Assembly: GCF_023278565.1 (NCBI RefSeq)
Contig: NC_064672.1
Span: 434,001-498,000 of the forward strand
DNA: 64,000 bases
From: Colletotrichum lupini
Lineage: Eukaryota > Ascomycota > Sordariomycetes > Glomerellales > Glomerellaceae
Reading direction: 5' to 3'
Positions 12,177 to 23,673 of the stretch are shown here, piece after piece; position 1 is the stretch's first letter, and every line of letters starts with the position of its first letter. The position numbers and the translations under genes are program-made. The notes beneath the pieces were generated by a model. That model searched no databases. It was not told the origin of the DNA and saw only the letters and a list, made by a program, of their open reading frames with translations.

Positions 12177-13470
12177 ATGGCCGGACAACAAATGCAAGCT
12201 CTGGTGACCGAATCTTCGGCCGGCGGCGGCGGGTCGCCGAAGATGGTCAGGAAGCAAGTTCCGATCCCTGAACCGGCCCCGCATCAAGCTCTCGTTAAAG
12301 TGTCGCATATTGCACAAAACCCGACCGACGGTAGGTTAGACCCGTTGGTAGTCTCGATCAAGAGATAAACGTAGTATCGTTTCCTAACTTTGGTTCACAG
12401 TTCAATCTCTTGACGGCAATGCATTCGGTGACGGCGCCGTCCTTGGGTGCGACTTTGTGGGGACAGTCGAAGCGGTTGGCGACAAGTGTAGCAAGCTGTC
12501 CAAGGGCGACACTGTTGCTGGCCTAATTTGGGGAGGTCAGGAATCCTTGGTTAGCCGAGATCTACGAACAAGTTCTGATACATCGCCAGGTGAAATCAAG
12601 GGTCTTGGCGGCTATGGCGAGTACACCCTCGCGGACGACAACATCAGCTTCCGAGTCCCCAAGAACATAAGCCTGCAGGAGGCTGCTACAATACCCCTAG
12701 CTTCCATGACGGCTGAGCTAGCCCTGTTCTCCAAAGCATGCCTCGCTATTCCTCGAGAGAGCGGATCGGAGACAGCAGTCCTTATTTGGGGTGGTAGCTG
12801 TAAGCTGCTCCAAGACACGCGCTGAGCACGTGCGGTCCCTTGCTAATTCCCTTCCCAGCGAGCGTCGGCTTGTACGCCATCCAGATAGCAGCGATGCAAG
12901 GCCTCAAAGTAATCACGACGTGCAGCCCTCATCACTTCGATTGGGTCAGGTCCCTAGGCGCGAAGCATGTCTTCAGCTACCGCGATGACGACGTAATTGA
13001 GTCCATCAAAAACACGACGCCTGGCCTCAAATATGTCTTTGACACCATCGGCAACAAGTCCTCCTCCGGCCAGGCATCCCAAGCCATCGATGAGAGCGGC
13101 GGGCGGCTCTGCACCGTGCGCCCGGGGAAGGCCAACACTGAAAATGTTTCGAAGCAGACGACTGTGACCGACGTCTTGGTCTGGACTGCGTTCTTAAAGG
13201 ATCATCAGTATGCTCAATTTGAATGGCCGGTAAGTTACAGTCATTGCAGGACTCCTAGTAGAGTGGTCACTGACTGGGGCTTAGGCTAGCGAGGAGGACC
13301 ACAAACTCGGTACCGAGTTTTATGAAAAACTCCCGAGATGGGTAGAGGCCGGGAAGTTGAAGCCCAACAAGCCGAAGGCCATCTCTGGGGGTCTTGATGG
13401 TGTAGACGAAGGCTTCCAAGTATATCGGGATGGGGCAATCTCCGGCGAGAAGTTGGTGTATCAACTCTGA
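12177..13470 (+). CDS. Zinc-independent MDR dehydrogenase / trans-enoyl reductase-like (ToxD-type)
   Basis: Four exons (12177-12330, 12401-12799, 12859-13229, 13285-13470) join in frame to give 369 residues. The protein has the medium-chain dehydrogenase/reductase layout: a GroES-like N-terminal domain (residues about 5-130, with GCDFVGTVEAVG), then a Rossmann domain with IWGGSSSVGLYAIQIA as the NAD(P)H-binding loop, and KYVFDTIGN further on. No structural-zinc cysteine cluster is visible, which fits the quinone-reductase/enoyl-reductase branch. Members include ToxD-like proteins and trans-acting enoyl reductases that partner polyketide synthases, but no polyketide synthase lies in this window, so a biosynthetic role is only a possibility. 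Confidence 0.87.
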
Positions 13471-14587
13471 GGCCTTGAGTCAATCTGTTGCAGTTCCTAT
13501 GCACACAGCCAATTGCGCAAACGATGCAAGTGAGGACATCCCGACTAATGGTTATCTACTATTCGCGATATCAACTAGAACAAACATCAATGGCCAAGGT
13601 AAGTTGGCAGCAAGGGGCTTTCCCACTCAAAGGCACTTTGTTACACTTGGCTTTTCTCGAGGACAGGTAAGCTGATTGCAGACAAGACGGCTGGTCGAGA
13701 GAGAAAGGATAAGCTTAACCTGCTGCTTGGAGACTCAGTGCCCCTAGTCAGGTCACGAAGACTGATGTCAGCATCTAACGACGGGTAAGCATGCAGCGCT
13801 CACTATTGTTCATGGGCGCCCAATGGCGACAACTCTATTTTGCGTGACAGCTTGACGAATTGACACTTGAGAGGATGACCCCGCCATTCCAGGAACCAAC
13901 ATAGCTCAGGTAGACCAAGGGCAGCTGTTTCCGAGCTTAAATCGCATCATGGCCGCGTTCTAGGTCAATTGATCACAGCTAGTCTTATCGCTCGGGAATA
14001 GGAGACCGCGGAAGTACGGCAAACTTATCGAGGTTTCCCGACTGCCTCCCTCATCCCGTGGTGCCGGACCCGACCGCTAAGAAAGGAATCCCTGGTCGCC
14101 TTCCAGAAGCAGCCGGCGGATCCCCGCAGCGGCAGATGGAGCCAAGATAACGCCAAGATGCTCAATTGGCCAATGCCGCAGTTCCGGAGCCGCGGTTGGG
14201 GGAAATGGGAGAGTCATTACGATTCGTGATGGTTGTGGGTGAACAGCCAACATGAGTGGACGAACGTGTAATCTGGGGAACTTTTCAAAGTCCCCAATGG
14301 CACTTTTTAAGAATCCTATCATCGGCTGACCACCGACCAGGGGCGAAATGATAAGCAGGAGAAGATGTCAAGGAGATTGTCGTACGCGTCGGGCGCATAG
14401 CGTATCGGACCATATCGCTTCCTCTCAGTCGATGCGACTCTGTGCCCTTCATACCTACATTAGTGTAACCAGCATCCGCCCTTCATAATAGCCACGATGC
14501 CGCGCCGGGCGCTACTTTCTTGGCACTCCTGGGCGTTTGCTTGTTTCCGCCGCCATCGCATCGTCGCAAACCCGAGCCTTCAACAAG
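13471..14587. other. Intergenic, no supported gene
   Basis: 1.1 kb between the dehydrogenase and the oligopeptide transporter. Short frames on both strands lack motifs. It probably holds the promoter of the transporter. An in-frame ATG at 14537 would extend the transporter by 17 residues but gives a less typical N-terminus. Confidence 0.45.
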
Positions 14588-17086
14588 ATGGCTACCGACA
14601 TCAGCCATACGCCGCCAGAGTATGCGGACCCTGAAAAGTCACTGGGGCAGGGAGAGAAGCTCAACATCAAGACGGCGCATAACCTCCACGGCCAGGACAT
14701 CGAACTCGAAAATGGACATCTCGCGGAGTTGGAGGTTGATATGCAGCGGGTGCTCGACGAGGAGGGTGAGGGGGACTACGATGCCGATACGTCGCCTTTC
14801 CCCCAGGTCAGAGCCGTTGTGCCGGAGACGGACGATACTGCGATCCCCGTCAACACATTCCGAGCCTGGTTCCTTGGAATTGTATGCAATTGGCGATCCG
14901 ACTCATAGAGGAACTCAATGCTAACTGACAGCAAAGGTCTTTGTCTTCCTTGGCGCCGGCGTGAACCAGTTCTTTTCATTGAGATACCCCGGTGTTCACA
15001 TCGTATCTCTCGTCGCAGAACTGATTGCATTCCCCATCGGCGTCGCGCTCGCCAAGATTCTCCCCATCAGCCGTTTCAACCCCGACCGGCACTTCAACAT
15101 CAAGGAGCATGCTCTCGTGACAATCATGTCGAACGTCTCGTTTGGCTTCGGCTCAGCTGATGCGACCAACCTCATTCAAGCAGCCAGGCTGTATGGCTTC
15201 TACATCCCGCCAGGTTTCTCCGTACTCGTTGTTCTGTGTTGCCAGCTTAGCGGATACGCCGTCGCAGGTCTCGCTATACCGTGGCTCGTCAAGCCCGCCA
15301 GCATGATCTGGCCTGGTGTGCTCAGCAATGTCGCCCTCCTCAGCTCGCTGCACTCTCGAGCCAACGCCATTGCTGACGGATGGAGAATCACCCGCATCAA
15401 GTTCTTCATGATTGTGGGTGGATGCGCTTTCGTCTGGTACTGGTTCCCGGGTCTCATCTTCACGGGCCTTAGCTACTTCACCTGGATCTGCTGGATTGCG
15501 CCGAACAACCTGGCGGTCAACCAAGTCTTTGGCATGGTCACTGGCATGGGCCTCTTCCCTCTGACTTTCGACTGGTCTATGATTGCGTACAATACGAACC
15601 CGCTTCTCAGTCCTCACTGGGCCGCGCTGAACGTCTTCTTTGGCTTTGCGTTCTTCTTCTGGATCATCACGCCGGCGATCTACTACACCAACACCTGGTT
15701 CACCTCGTACATGCCATTCTGCACAGCCGACGTCTACGATCGATTCGGCAGCCTGTACAACGTGACGGAGGTTCTCACGAACAACGAATTCGATCAGCAA
15801 AAGTACTCTTCGTACTCTCCCCCGTATCTGCCAGCCACGTTCGCCTTTGTATACGGCCTATCTTTTGCTTCAATTACGAGGTAGGTGTTAAGCCATGTCG
15901 ACTACCGAATTCTAGTCTAACTTTGTCACGATAGTGTTCTTTCCCACGTCTACTTCTTTCACTTCGATGAAATTGTGCATGCCATGAAGGGAACGCTGAA
16001 ACTCGACATCCACGCGCGCCTGATGCAGTCATACAAGACTGTCAAGTGGTGGTGGTGGATGGCCATTCTACTGGTCGTCTTCGGCATGGCAGTCGGTACC
16101 GCAGAGGGCTACGACACTAGTCTCCCGTGGTGGGGAGTCATCCTCGCCTTCATCATTCCTGCAGTCTACATGGTCCCCTGCGGCATGATCCAGGGCGTCA
16201 CGAACGTGGACGCCAATCAGCTGAACGTGCTATCCGAGTTCATCGGAGGCTATATGTTCCAGGGCAAACCGATTGCCAACATCCTCTTCAAGATCCTCAG
16301 CACGGATGTCGTCGGTCAAGGTCTATACTTCGCGGCCGATATGAAGCTCGGTCACTACCTCAAGATCCCGCCCACGACTCTCTTCTTTGCCCAAGGTCTT
16401 GCAACGATTCTTGGAGCATTGACCCAGACAGGTGTCACGCTTTGGATGCTTGGCAATGTTGACGGTATCTGCACCGAGGACCAACCCAATGGCTTCTCCT
16501 GCCCCAACGGTCGCACCGTTTTCTCGTCGTCGGTTATCTGGGGTCTCGTCGGGCCCGCTCGTCTCTACTCCGTTGGTGCCATCTACTCCGGTCTCTTGCA
16601 CTTCTTCTGGATCGGACTTATCCTGCCGCCGATTACGTACTTCATCTTCAAGAAGACAAAGTCTGACTTCATTCGCAAGATCAATTGGCCGCTCATCTTT
16701 GTTGGAACCTACAACGTGCCCCCAGCCACGGGTATTAACTATTCTTCATGGTACATTGTCAACCTTATCTTCAATAAGATCATCTACCGGAAGTTCTATG
16801 CCTGGTGGAGCAAGTACAACTACGTCCTCGCCGCGGCGCTGGACACTGGACTTGCCATCAGTGGTATCGTCATCTTCTTCGCAGTCACATACGGTAAGTC
16901 GGCACAGATAGCTCACTTGATCTTATCAAGGCACTTAAGACTAACATTGACGTAGGCCCTAATGCGCAATTCCCTGATTGGTGGGGAAACACCGTATGGA
17001 GTGAAACCGCTGATGGACAAGGCCTACCGTGGCTGCAAATGCCGGATGTAGGCTACTTTGGACCTGCGAACGGAACATGGTCCTAG
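14588..17086 (+). CDS. Oligopeptide transporter, OPT family
   Basis: Four exons (14588-14881, 14937-15880, 15935-16893, 16956-17086) give 775 residues. A hydrophilic acidic N-terminus of about 85 residues precedes many hydrophobic helices. Family-typical stretches include FRAWFLGIVFVFLGAGVNQF, SLRYPGVHIVSLVAELIAFP, the NVLSEFIGGYMFQGKPIAN segment in the second half, and a C-terminal PATGINYSSWYIVNLIFN block. The plasma-membrane OPT1/ISP4-type proteins carry tetra- and pentapeptides or glutathione with protons; the related YSL branch carries metal chelates. The length and motifs fit the peptide branch. The frame-preserving joins at all three introns support a functional gene. Confidence 0.92.
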
Positions 17087-17129
17087 AGCAAGTTTGAAGA
17101 AACAGTAATTGCATGCTTTACAACATAGT

Positions 17130-18150
17130 CTAATGACTTGTAGATAGAGGTGCTGGGCTCAGTTCGAACAGAGGCTGTTCATCCAGTAGGCCTTTGCCGA
17201 ACATGCAGCTGAAGAGAACACAACGAACAATTTCACTCAGTCCAAGCGCATCGATTCCTCCAGAATCCCTGATTATTGTGATAGCACCCCGAACGTGTTT
17301 TGAGGCCATGTGCATGTCACAGAGCATGATCTACAAAGCAAAATTAGAACCCTTACTGAATTAACGTACTTCACAATACCAGGGAACTGGAAGTTATGTT
17401 GAAGTTTGCCTACCTCGTCGAATGACAACACCAATGCTTTCGCAACACCAGTTCGTCGCAATAATATATCGTCAGAGGACAGGGCACGACGCAGGTCGCT
17501 TATGTGCCTTAGTTTGAACTTGGCTGCCCAGTTTCCCCACTGCTCCCCATGAAAGAGGGATAAATGACGGCTGGCTGCGAGCAGGAACCCTTGCAAGAGG
17601 TCAATATCGGTAGAGCCACAAAGCAACCAGTTCCTCCTTATGTGATCGAAGTTTTCGCCGAGGTAGCACAAAATAGGACATTGCGAATCCATGTTGGGGA
17701 CAATGACTTGACCATCTACGACCGTTAGTATCCAACACCCTTGCAGTGCCAATAGCTTCGCATGGCCTTCAAAAGTGACATTGATGATGTACATCATGAC
17801 TTACAGTAAAAAAATAGCATTTTCTCTTCGGCTGTGGAAGACTTTAGAAAGCTAGCCAACGGCTCATGCTCGAACGCGCCAGGTATTGTGCTTGGTATCG
17901 AAGGCTCAACCAGATGCTGTAATTCCACGACGTCTTGTTGTGGACGGCTCACTCTTTCTTCCTCTCGAGACCTCAATAAAATCGATCGACCACGACTTTT
18001 AACTTGGATGTCCGGGTCTTGATTGCCATGGCGGGCCACCTGACGTTTCCTTAACCGTGCATGGGTCACTCGTGCTGCGTGAGCGTGAGCCTGTTTCTTC
18101 AAGCGGGCGGACCTTCTCTGGTCAGGATGTACTATGACGATGAACTCCAT
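17130..18150 (-). CDS. Fungal transcription-factor-domain-like protein, no zinc cluster
   Basis: Three exons on the minus strand (18150-17805, 17766-17414, 17330-17130) give 299 residues. The N-terminus starts MEFIVIVHPDQRRSARLKKQ and runs into an Arg/His-rich segment, the opening seen in many fungal proteins with the Fungal_trans_2 (DUF3468-type) domain that lack a Zn2Cys6 finger. Later stretches such as the HVRGAITIIRDSGGIDALGL block fit the same domain. Family members are usually 450-600 residues, so this may be a short or C-terminally eroded member. An upstream in-frame ATG at 18174 is possible. It is convergent with the oligopeptide transporter (44 bp between stops). DNA binding is not shown by the sequence. 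Confidence 0.6.
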
Positions 18151-18434
18151 GCTGGCAAGCGTAACATATGTCAAATAAAGTCTTTTACAGCGAAATCATT
18201 TGCTTCGAGGATATGTCTTCTTATTCAATTCGATATTATCGTAAAAAGAACAAGATATAACTGTGGTACAACACTCAATAGGCAACTTCGAATAAGCGAT
18301 ACCATTTGTCAGCGGTGATGTTGACGGCTTTGATATATGCAGTCAGCATTGCCAAGGTCTACTCCTACTCCATTGAGCTTAGCCGTTGATACTAGTCCGG
18401 AAGAAGCTACCTCAATGCTTTAGAGCATCGTAGA

Positions 18435-19545
18435 CTACATGTGGTACGGGATTTTGTCGACAATCTGCTCGTGCAACTCCTCGAGAGCAGACACCACATC
18501 CTCTGGAAGCGGTCCTTGTTCGATCATGTCGAGATTAGTCTCCAGCTGCTCCGGGCTCGAGGCTCCAATGATTACCGAGTCTTCGTATTCCTTGCTGAGG
18601 ATGCTGTGATATACCGTCCACCGAAGTGCCGCAGCATGGCCGCCGATTCCGTGCTTAGACGCGATATCAATCGCCTTCTCCGTCGCCGTCATGATGGATT
18701 CTTTGACATAGAATTTTGCATATATGCTACCCACAGGAATCTTGGATGTCACAGAACACTTGGTCAGTCTCTCGTATTCTAATAGACACGAGTAGAAAAG
18801 TCTTACCGATGTGTCATATCGCCCACCCGCTTTAACCTTCTTATGATTGCCTGCAAAAAACCCAGCTGCGGCGGGGCTGTATCCGTAGAAGGCGATGTCA
18901 TTCTTGCGCAATACGGGAAACAAATCGTTCTCTCCGCCTCGCACGAGCGGATTGTAATGGCCCTGGTACACACTGGGTTTGACGAGGCCGCGTTCCTGGC
19001 AGATGTCGACAAACCGCTGAACCTCTGCAGCGGAGTAGTTTGAGATACCCCATTTCTTGATCTTGCCTTCCCCAATCGCCTGATCCATGGCCTCACATGC
19101 TTCTTCGAATGGTGTCGTTCGGTCGGGCACGTGCAGATACTCAATGTTGATCTGCTTGATTTTCAGCGCTTTGAGAGATTCGTCAATCTCCTTCAAAATT
19201 TTATCCTTAGTGTGACATCCCGGCGATCTGGACGTGACCTTGGTGTCGATGGTGAAGCGCTCGCCGGCATTGGCGGCGCCGAGTCTGGGCTCCGAGCTTG
19301 TGGGTGCCTGGGGTGAGTACATGCGCGAGGTATCAAGCTGCTTGTACCCGCGTCGAGCGAAGACGTCCAGGAATGCGTTCACTTGGTCGGGTGTGTCGTA
19401 GCGTGCCATGGGATCAGCGGATGAGTCTCCGACCTGTGAACATTAGCTTTGCCAAAAGTAACACACATCTCTCGCACTCGGTCGGTCAGCTTACGTTTGC
19501 GACGCCCAACACGAGGTTGACGGGCTGATTAGAGGCGGACGACAT
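18435..19545 (-). CDS. Aldo/keto reductase (AKR7/aflatoxin-aldehyde-reductase-like)
   Basis: Exons 19545-19495, 19433-18807 and 18740-18435 give 327 residues. The second intron (18741-18806, 66 nt) keeps the frame open if read through, but its GTAAGA donor, AAG acceptor and the extra 22 residues argue that it is spliced. AKR features are visible: NLVLGVANVGD at the N-terminus, GYKQLDTSRMY (catalytic Asp and Tyr), TIDTKV (catalytic Lys) and IEYLHVPD (catalytic His), then WGISNYSAAEV and a C-terminal SPEQLETNLDMI block. It should be a soluble NADPH-dependent aldehyde or ketone reductase. Its specific substrate is unknown. Confidence 0.88.
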
Positions 19546-20944
19546 TCTGATCGTTGGAATCTGACGGCAAAGCGGGGAGAGGCTGGCAAATATGAGATGA
19601 TACAATTTCTGTTAGTATTGACATTTCACTAAGCAAGCAGGTAGAGAGTCTTGATGGAAAACATTCTGGCTTTTATGGTTTCAAGGTCCAAATACGTTGT
19701 CAGAATGATCAGATGCTTCGGACAATGCGCCAAGAGCTACTCCTACTTATTCGGGCAACTGCAACTATGAGCTCATTACTAAGACAGGCATCGATTCGTC
19801 AGCACGACAAAGCTTACACTATGGCCCTGCATCCGGGACAGCCTACTTGGGCAATACGCTACCTTATGTGACGCTTTGACAACTGAATTTTCAGATGGTC
19901 GGAGTTTCACGCCGAGTCCGACGGACTTGACGCACTTGTTGCAAGTGATTAAGCTTGATCAGCTTGAAATCACGATAGTAGTAGAAGGTTTATCAGTTCA
20001 GGTAGCTTCAGCTCGTTTACATTTCCAATTACGACCCTCTGCTAATAGGCTATAGCAGCAAGCTTCAAGAGGAAAGACTCAACAACGATATCACTTACAT
20101 ATGTAGACGGCGGCATTTTTGAAGAAGGGAAACTCCGGCTTTCCTGGGCGACTTTTCCTCTACGGCTTATCCCCGTTTCTCTGTTATTTGAGCCACTTCC
20201 GAGTTCAAGATGTGCAAGACAGCCCACCTCTGAACGGGACCTTAGAATAACTGTCACGTGTAACGCTTCAAGGAGAAGCCGCAACATGGGCTCGACCGCA
20301 CCAATAGGGATGTTGTCTTGGGGCTTGTCAGATGAACGATCTGGTGCAGCATCAGATCTTCCGCGAGTCTATTTAGAAGCTCAAACAAGGGATCTTGGAC
20401 ATGTACATTGACAATACATGGTGGGCCTTTAGCTGTCAGGAAATGCTTGGCCGTCAACCCTGACGCGTTTCTGCCAGGATGTGGGGAAGTTGAGCCTTTT
20501 CGAAAGTCCAATGGCAATTGTCGTTGGCCAAGAAGAATAGATGATGGCGCCGGCGAGCTGGGCGAACGTCGGCGTACACCCGGAAAGCCGACGGGGTCCC
20601 AATCTATGTTCACAAGATCTGGCGAGAAAGTACCACGCCTCGGCCTTTTTGTCTCGTCTGATCCCGACTTATATCTGTGACCTGTGATAGCCTTGTTTTT
20701 TATCATCAAGTTAGATTTTGGAAGGTCGTAATCCTGGACAAGACGACCAAGGGCCTTGGTCGGCTTATCCCAACCAATTCAGTCACCTATCGCAGGGCTA
20801 TGCTTACACGCGTAAAGAAGTCTGACTGGCTTTTTAACTGCTTGGCTAAGGGTATAAGAGGGTATCATGTTGAGAGTGTCCCCCCGATGCATCCATAAAC
20901 CACTTCCGCATCCTTCAGCTCAAGTCAAACCATCCCTAGTAAAC
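19546..20944. other. Intergenic; only an unsupported 151-codon frame
   Basis: The longest frame is on the minus strand (20254-20709, 151 codons). It has no recognisable motif, is rich in Ser/Pro/Arg, and overlaps a 90-codon frame on the other strand, so I do not call it a gene. TATA-like and CT-rich stretches just before 20945 may be the promoter of the symporter pseudogene. Confidence 0.4.
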
Positions 20945-22258
20945 ATGGTCAACTTCAGGAAGAAACTCTACAGTCTCTTCGAGCCGACTGCCGACAAAGG
21001 CGAAGACGGCCGTGATGTTTGAGAATCTCGAATACTTCTCATCTTCGCCGCTATGGGAGGGGCAATCGGTCTCGGTAACCTCTTGCGATTCCCCTCGATC
21101 GTGTTCAACAATCACGCCCTCCAATTTTTCCATTCCCTAAGGTACCTTATTCCACTCCGCTATCTGGCCATACCAAGTTGCCTCCCGAGTTCAGCTTCAG
21201 GTGAGCGTACAGAGGAGGCTGCACCCTTGCATGGCATCATGCCAACAAGCGTGCTAAGGGTGTCGGATTCGGCGTCGTCTAGATCGGCTACGCGATTATT
21301 ATCTTCTATGTTCCAATAATCGCCTGGATAATGACATACTTCCAGTACTCTTTCCGCAACCCACTCCGATGGGAAGGAATAATGAGTTCTTCGAAAGAAA
21401 GAATGCGGACCCCATCGCCTGAAACTTGACGGCAATTGGTAGCGCAGTCCAAGACTACACGGCTTATCGGCGTGCTCTTTTCCCCACCTTCTTCATTCTC
21501 GAGCTCAGATCAGCATTTGCACTCATGCAGACTTTGGTCTACAATTCAGACTGGGGCAATGAGTTCTCTCGGTCTTACGTGTCGTCCGTCGTAGCCATTG
21601 CCTCCTTCCACGTTTCTTTACCAAGTGTGTGCTACTACGCTCTACCGCTACCGCGACGTTGTTGATTCTTGTGGCCTTCTACCTTGGTGCTTGTACAACA
21701 TCTTTGGCTACGCTGGAGGCACTAATTATGGTGGGCTTCGTTATCGCCCATGCGATGTCTCCAAAGCCGGTGCAGGTGTTGGCTTTGGGGATGTTTATCG
21801 TCGGCATAACCTCTTCCGTGGTGTCTTCTTCCGACCCTCCAGGCTACACAGCTAAATCCTTTTTGAAGAAAATTCATTACAAAAGCTTTTGGTATCTGAC
21901 ATCCTACCCAGTGCGTACCCGTGTTCGGTTATTCCCTCCAAAGCATTCCCTCCCTTTCTCACACACAATTCCAGGGTAATGAACTGCGCCGAGATCTGAA
22001 AGCCATCATATCCATCGGAGGTTAGTGGAAGATCTCGGGTTTTTTTGGGGATTTGTTCTCAAGTATAATACGGCGCCGATTGTGGCGATCATATTCTCTT
22101 TTCCCTGCCCTAACTTCTATGCCAAGAACCGAATGGATCCGCTGCACATTGCTGGGTTTGCCCTTAAGGCTCAAATATTTGGCAGTCGAAGAAACCTGAC
22201 GCATCAGAGATCTGAGAGATGCTCGTCCAAGGGAAAGACCACTGACAAGCGCCAGTAA
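20945..22258 (+). pseudogene. Decayed SNF-family Na+:neurotransmitter-symporter-like gene
   Basis: A start at 20945 leads into 25 codons and then an in-frame TGA at 21020. Right after it the conserved first helix of fungal SNF transporters is readable (MGGAIGLGNLLRFPSIVFNN). Later family pieces appear in changing frames: RAKGVGFG followed by TAG at 21280, FYVPIIAWIMTYF, a TGA at 21420, GAGVGFG near 21765, and IGGKWKISGFFWGFVLKY-like sequence near 22015-22060. Several stops sit where tryptophan codons would be expected (TGG to TGA or TAG), and the frame changes more than introns can explain. It is therefore a pseudogene; the family call rests on motif recall. Confidence 0.7.
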
Positions 22259-22890
22259 GACCAGCATGTACATGTGCCTTTGGGTATTGAGTAAATACCT
22301 ATTGACACAGGTGAACGAGCGAGTACAATTGAAAATCTGCGTCATATCCCGCGCGGGCACGAGCCACTGCATTCGTGCCTCTATAGGAAGGTGATGAGGA
22401 CAATGAACGATTCGCGGGTTGGTAGTCCTTGGCATCAGCACCCTAGATGTGTCCACGTACTTCTGAAACGTAAGGAGGAGCGCCTTGAAAGACTAAGTCT
22501 CGGCTGGTGTGACTCTTGCTTTTGAGGGATTGGCCGCAGTGAGAATACGTGTTTTTCCTGGAAGGGTGCTGCAATAGGGTAGAATCAAAGAGGTTGGTGG
22601 CCAGTCGATACGGGCTCTCCGCAATAGCACCCCTGCAAGCCAAGACCCCAATGCCGAAAAAGGATGGTGGTTTGTACACCGACGATTATGAACGAATGAC
22701 GGACGTCCTGTCAGGAGGAATTGATCGCCGGTGGTGTTACCGGCTCGTGACTTCATAAGAGCTCGAGCGCGCTGGGCTGGCCGTGGGACTCGCTTCTTCT
22801 CTCATCAAATTACTTTCAGTTTCTGTCCGTAATATCATCATAATACAACATTTTACCCATTTTTGATAGGCAAGGTTAAGAAGAACCAAG
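22259..22890. other. Intergenic, no supported gene
   Basis: Only short overlapping frames occur here. The right end presumably holds the promoter of the small secreted Ser/Thr-rich protein. Confidence 0.45.
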
Positions 22891-23492
22891 ATGAAGGTGA
22901 TCGGCCAAGTAGCAACGCTCTTTTTCGTGTATGAAACTGTCAACCGTTGGCACAGAGACTTATTGCTAACATTGATAGCGCGGCACCGATTGTTGCCCAG
23001 ACAAGTTCAGAGTCGTTTCTTTACTCGATTCTACCAACTGATTCATTGACTCCTCTGCCTACTCCGGTGCCGCTTCCTACCGTGGTGGAAGATGGGTGTC
23101 CCACGGCAACAGAGCTATCACTGTGTCCTAGTTGCACCGGGGAGGCACCGCAATGCGTGACCGTGTCGACTCTGACACAGTCATGCGGCTGCCCCAGTGC
23201 AGCGGCAACAGAGACCTTCACATTTGGTTGCGACAAGAGTGCCTGCCCTAGGGTGGGCTGCAGCACCAGCTACACCATTGTCTCTGGCGAGGAGGCATGC
23301 ACTGGTAGTGTAAGCGTGTCTGCCACAGCCGCGACGACCGACGTGGTTACGGTCACGACGACGAACCAAGCGACTACGGCCGCTACTGGCTCACAGGCCA
23401 GCACGGCATCAGGTGCTCCGGGCTCTTCGGCTTCTGCTAGTGCGACGCCGAATGCGGCTAGAAGACTGGCAATTCCATTCAAGTTTTGGTGA
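22891..23492 (+). CDS. Small secreted Ser/Thr-rich cysteine-containing protein
   Basis: Two exons (22891-22928 and 22979-23492) give 183 residues. The first exon plus the junction encode a signal peptide (MKVIGQVATLFFVAAPIVAQ). The mature part has a cysteine-containing core with paired motifs (CPSCTG, CGCPS, CDKSACPRVGC) and then a Ser/Thr/Ala-rich tail. The end (ARRLAIPFKFW) is only weakly hydrophobic, so a GPI signal is doubtful. It resembles uncharacterised secreted or cell-wall proteins of ascomycetes. I do not recognise a specific family. Confidence 0.7.
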
Positions 23493-23673
23493 TACGTACT
23501 CGACGATGGGCCAGTCTGGGATGAGATGTACCAAAAACGGCTGGGTCAACAAGTACCCACAGCCTCTGTGTAGAATGATATTAGTAGCTTGAAACCCCAA
23601 TCGTTGTTTCTTGTTGCCCAATCTCTGCATGTCAAGTGTATATCCGCGTGCTTGGTAGTCATCTGGTTGGTAC

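Noticed and set aside
15153..15800. 215-codon frame opposite the oligopeptide transporter
   Set aside because: It is a charged, motif-free shadow of the transporter coding sequence on the other strand.
20254..20709. 151-codon minus-strand frame
   Set aside because: No domain, no consistent exons, overlaps an equally open frame on the other strand.
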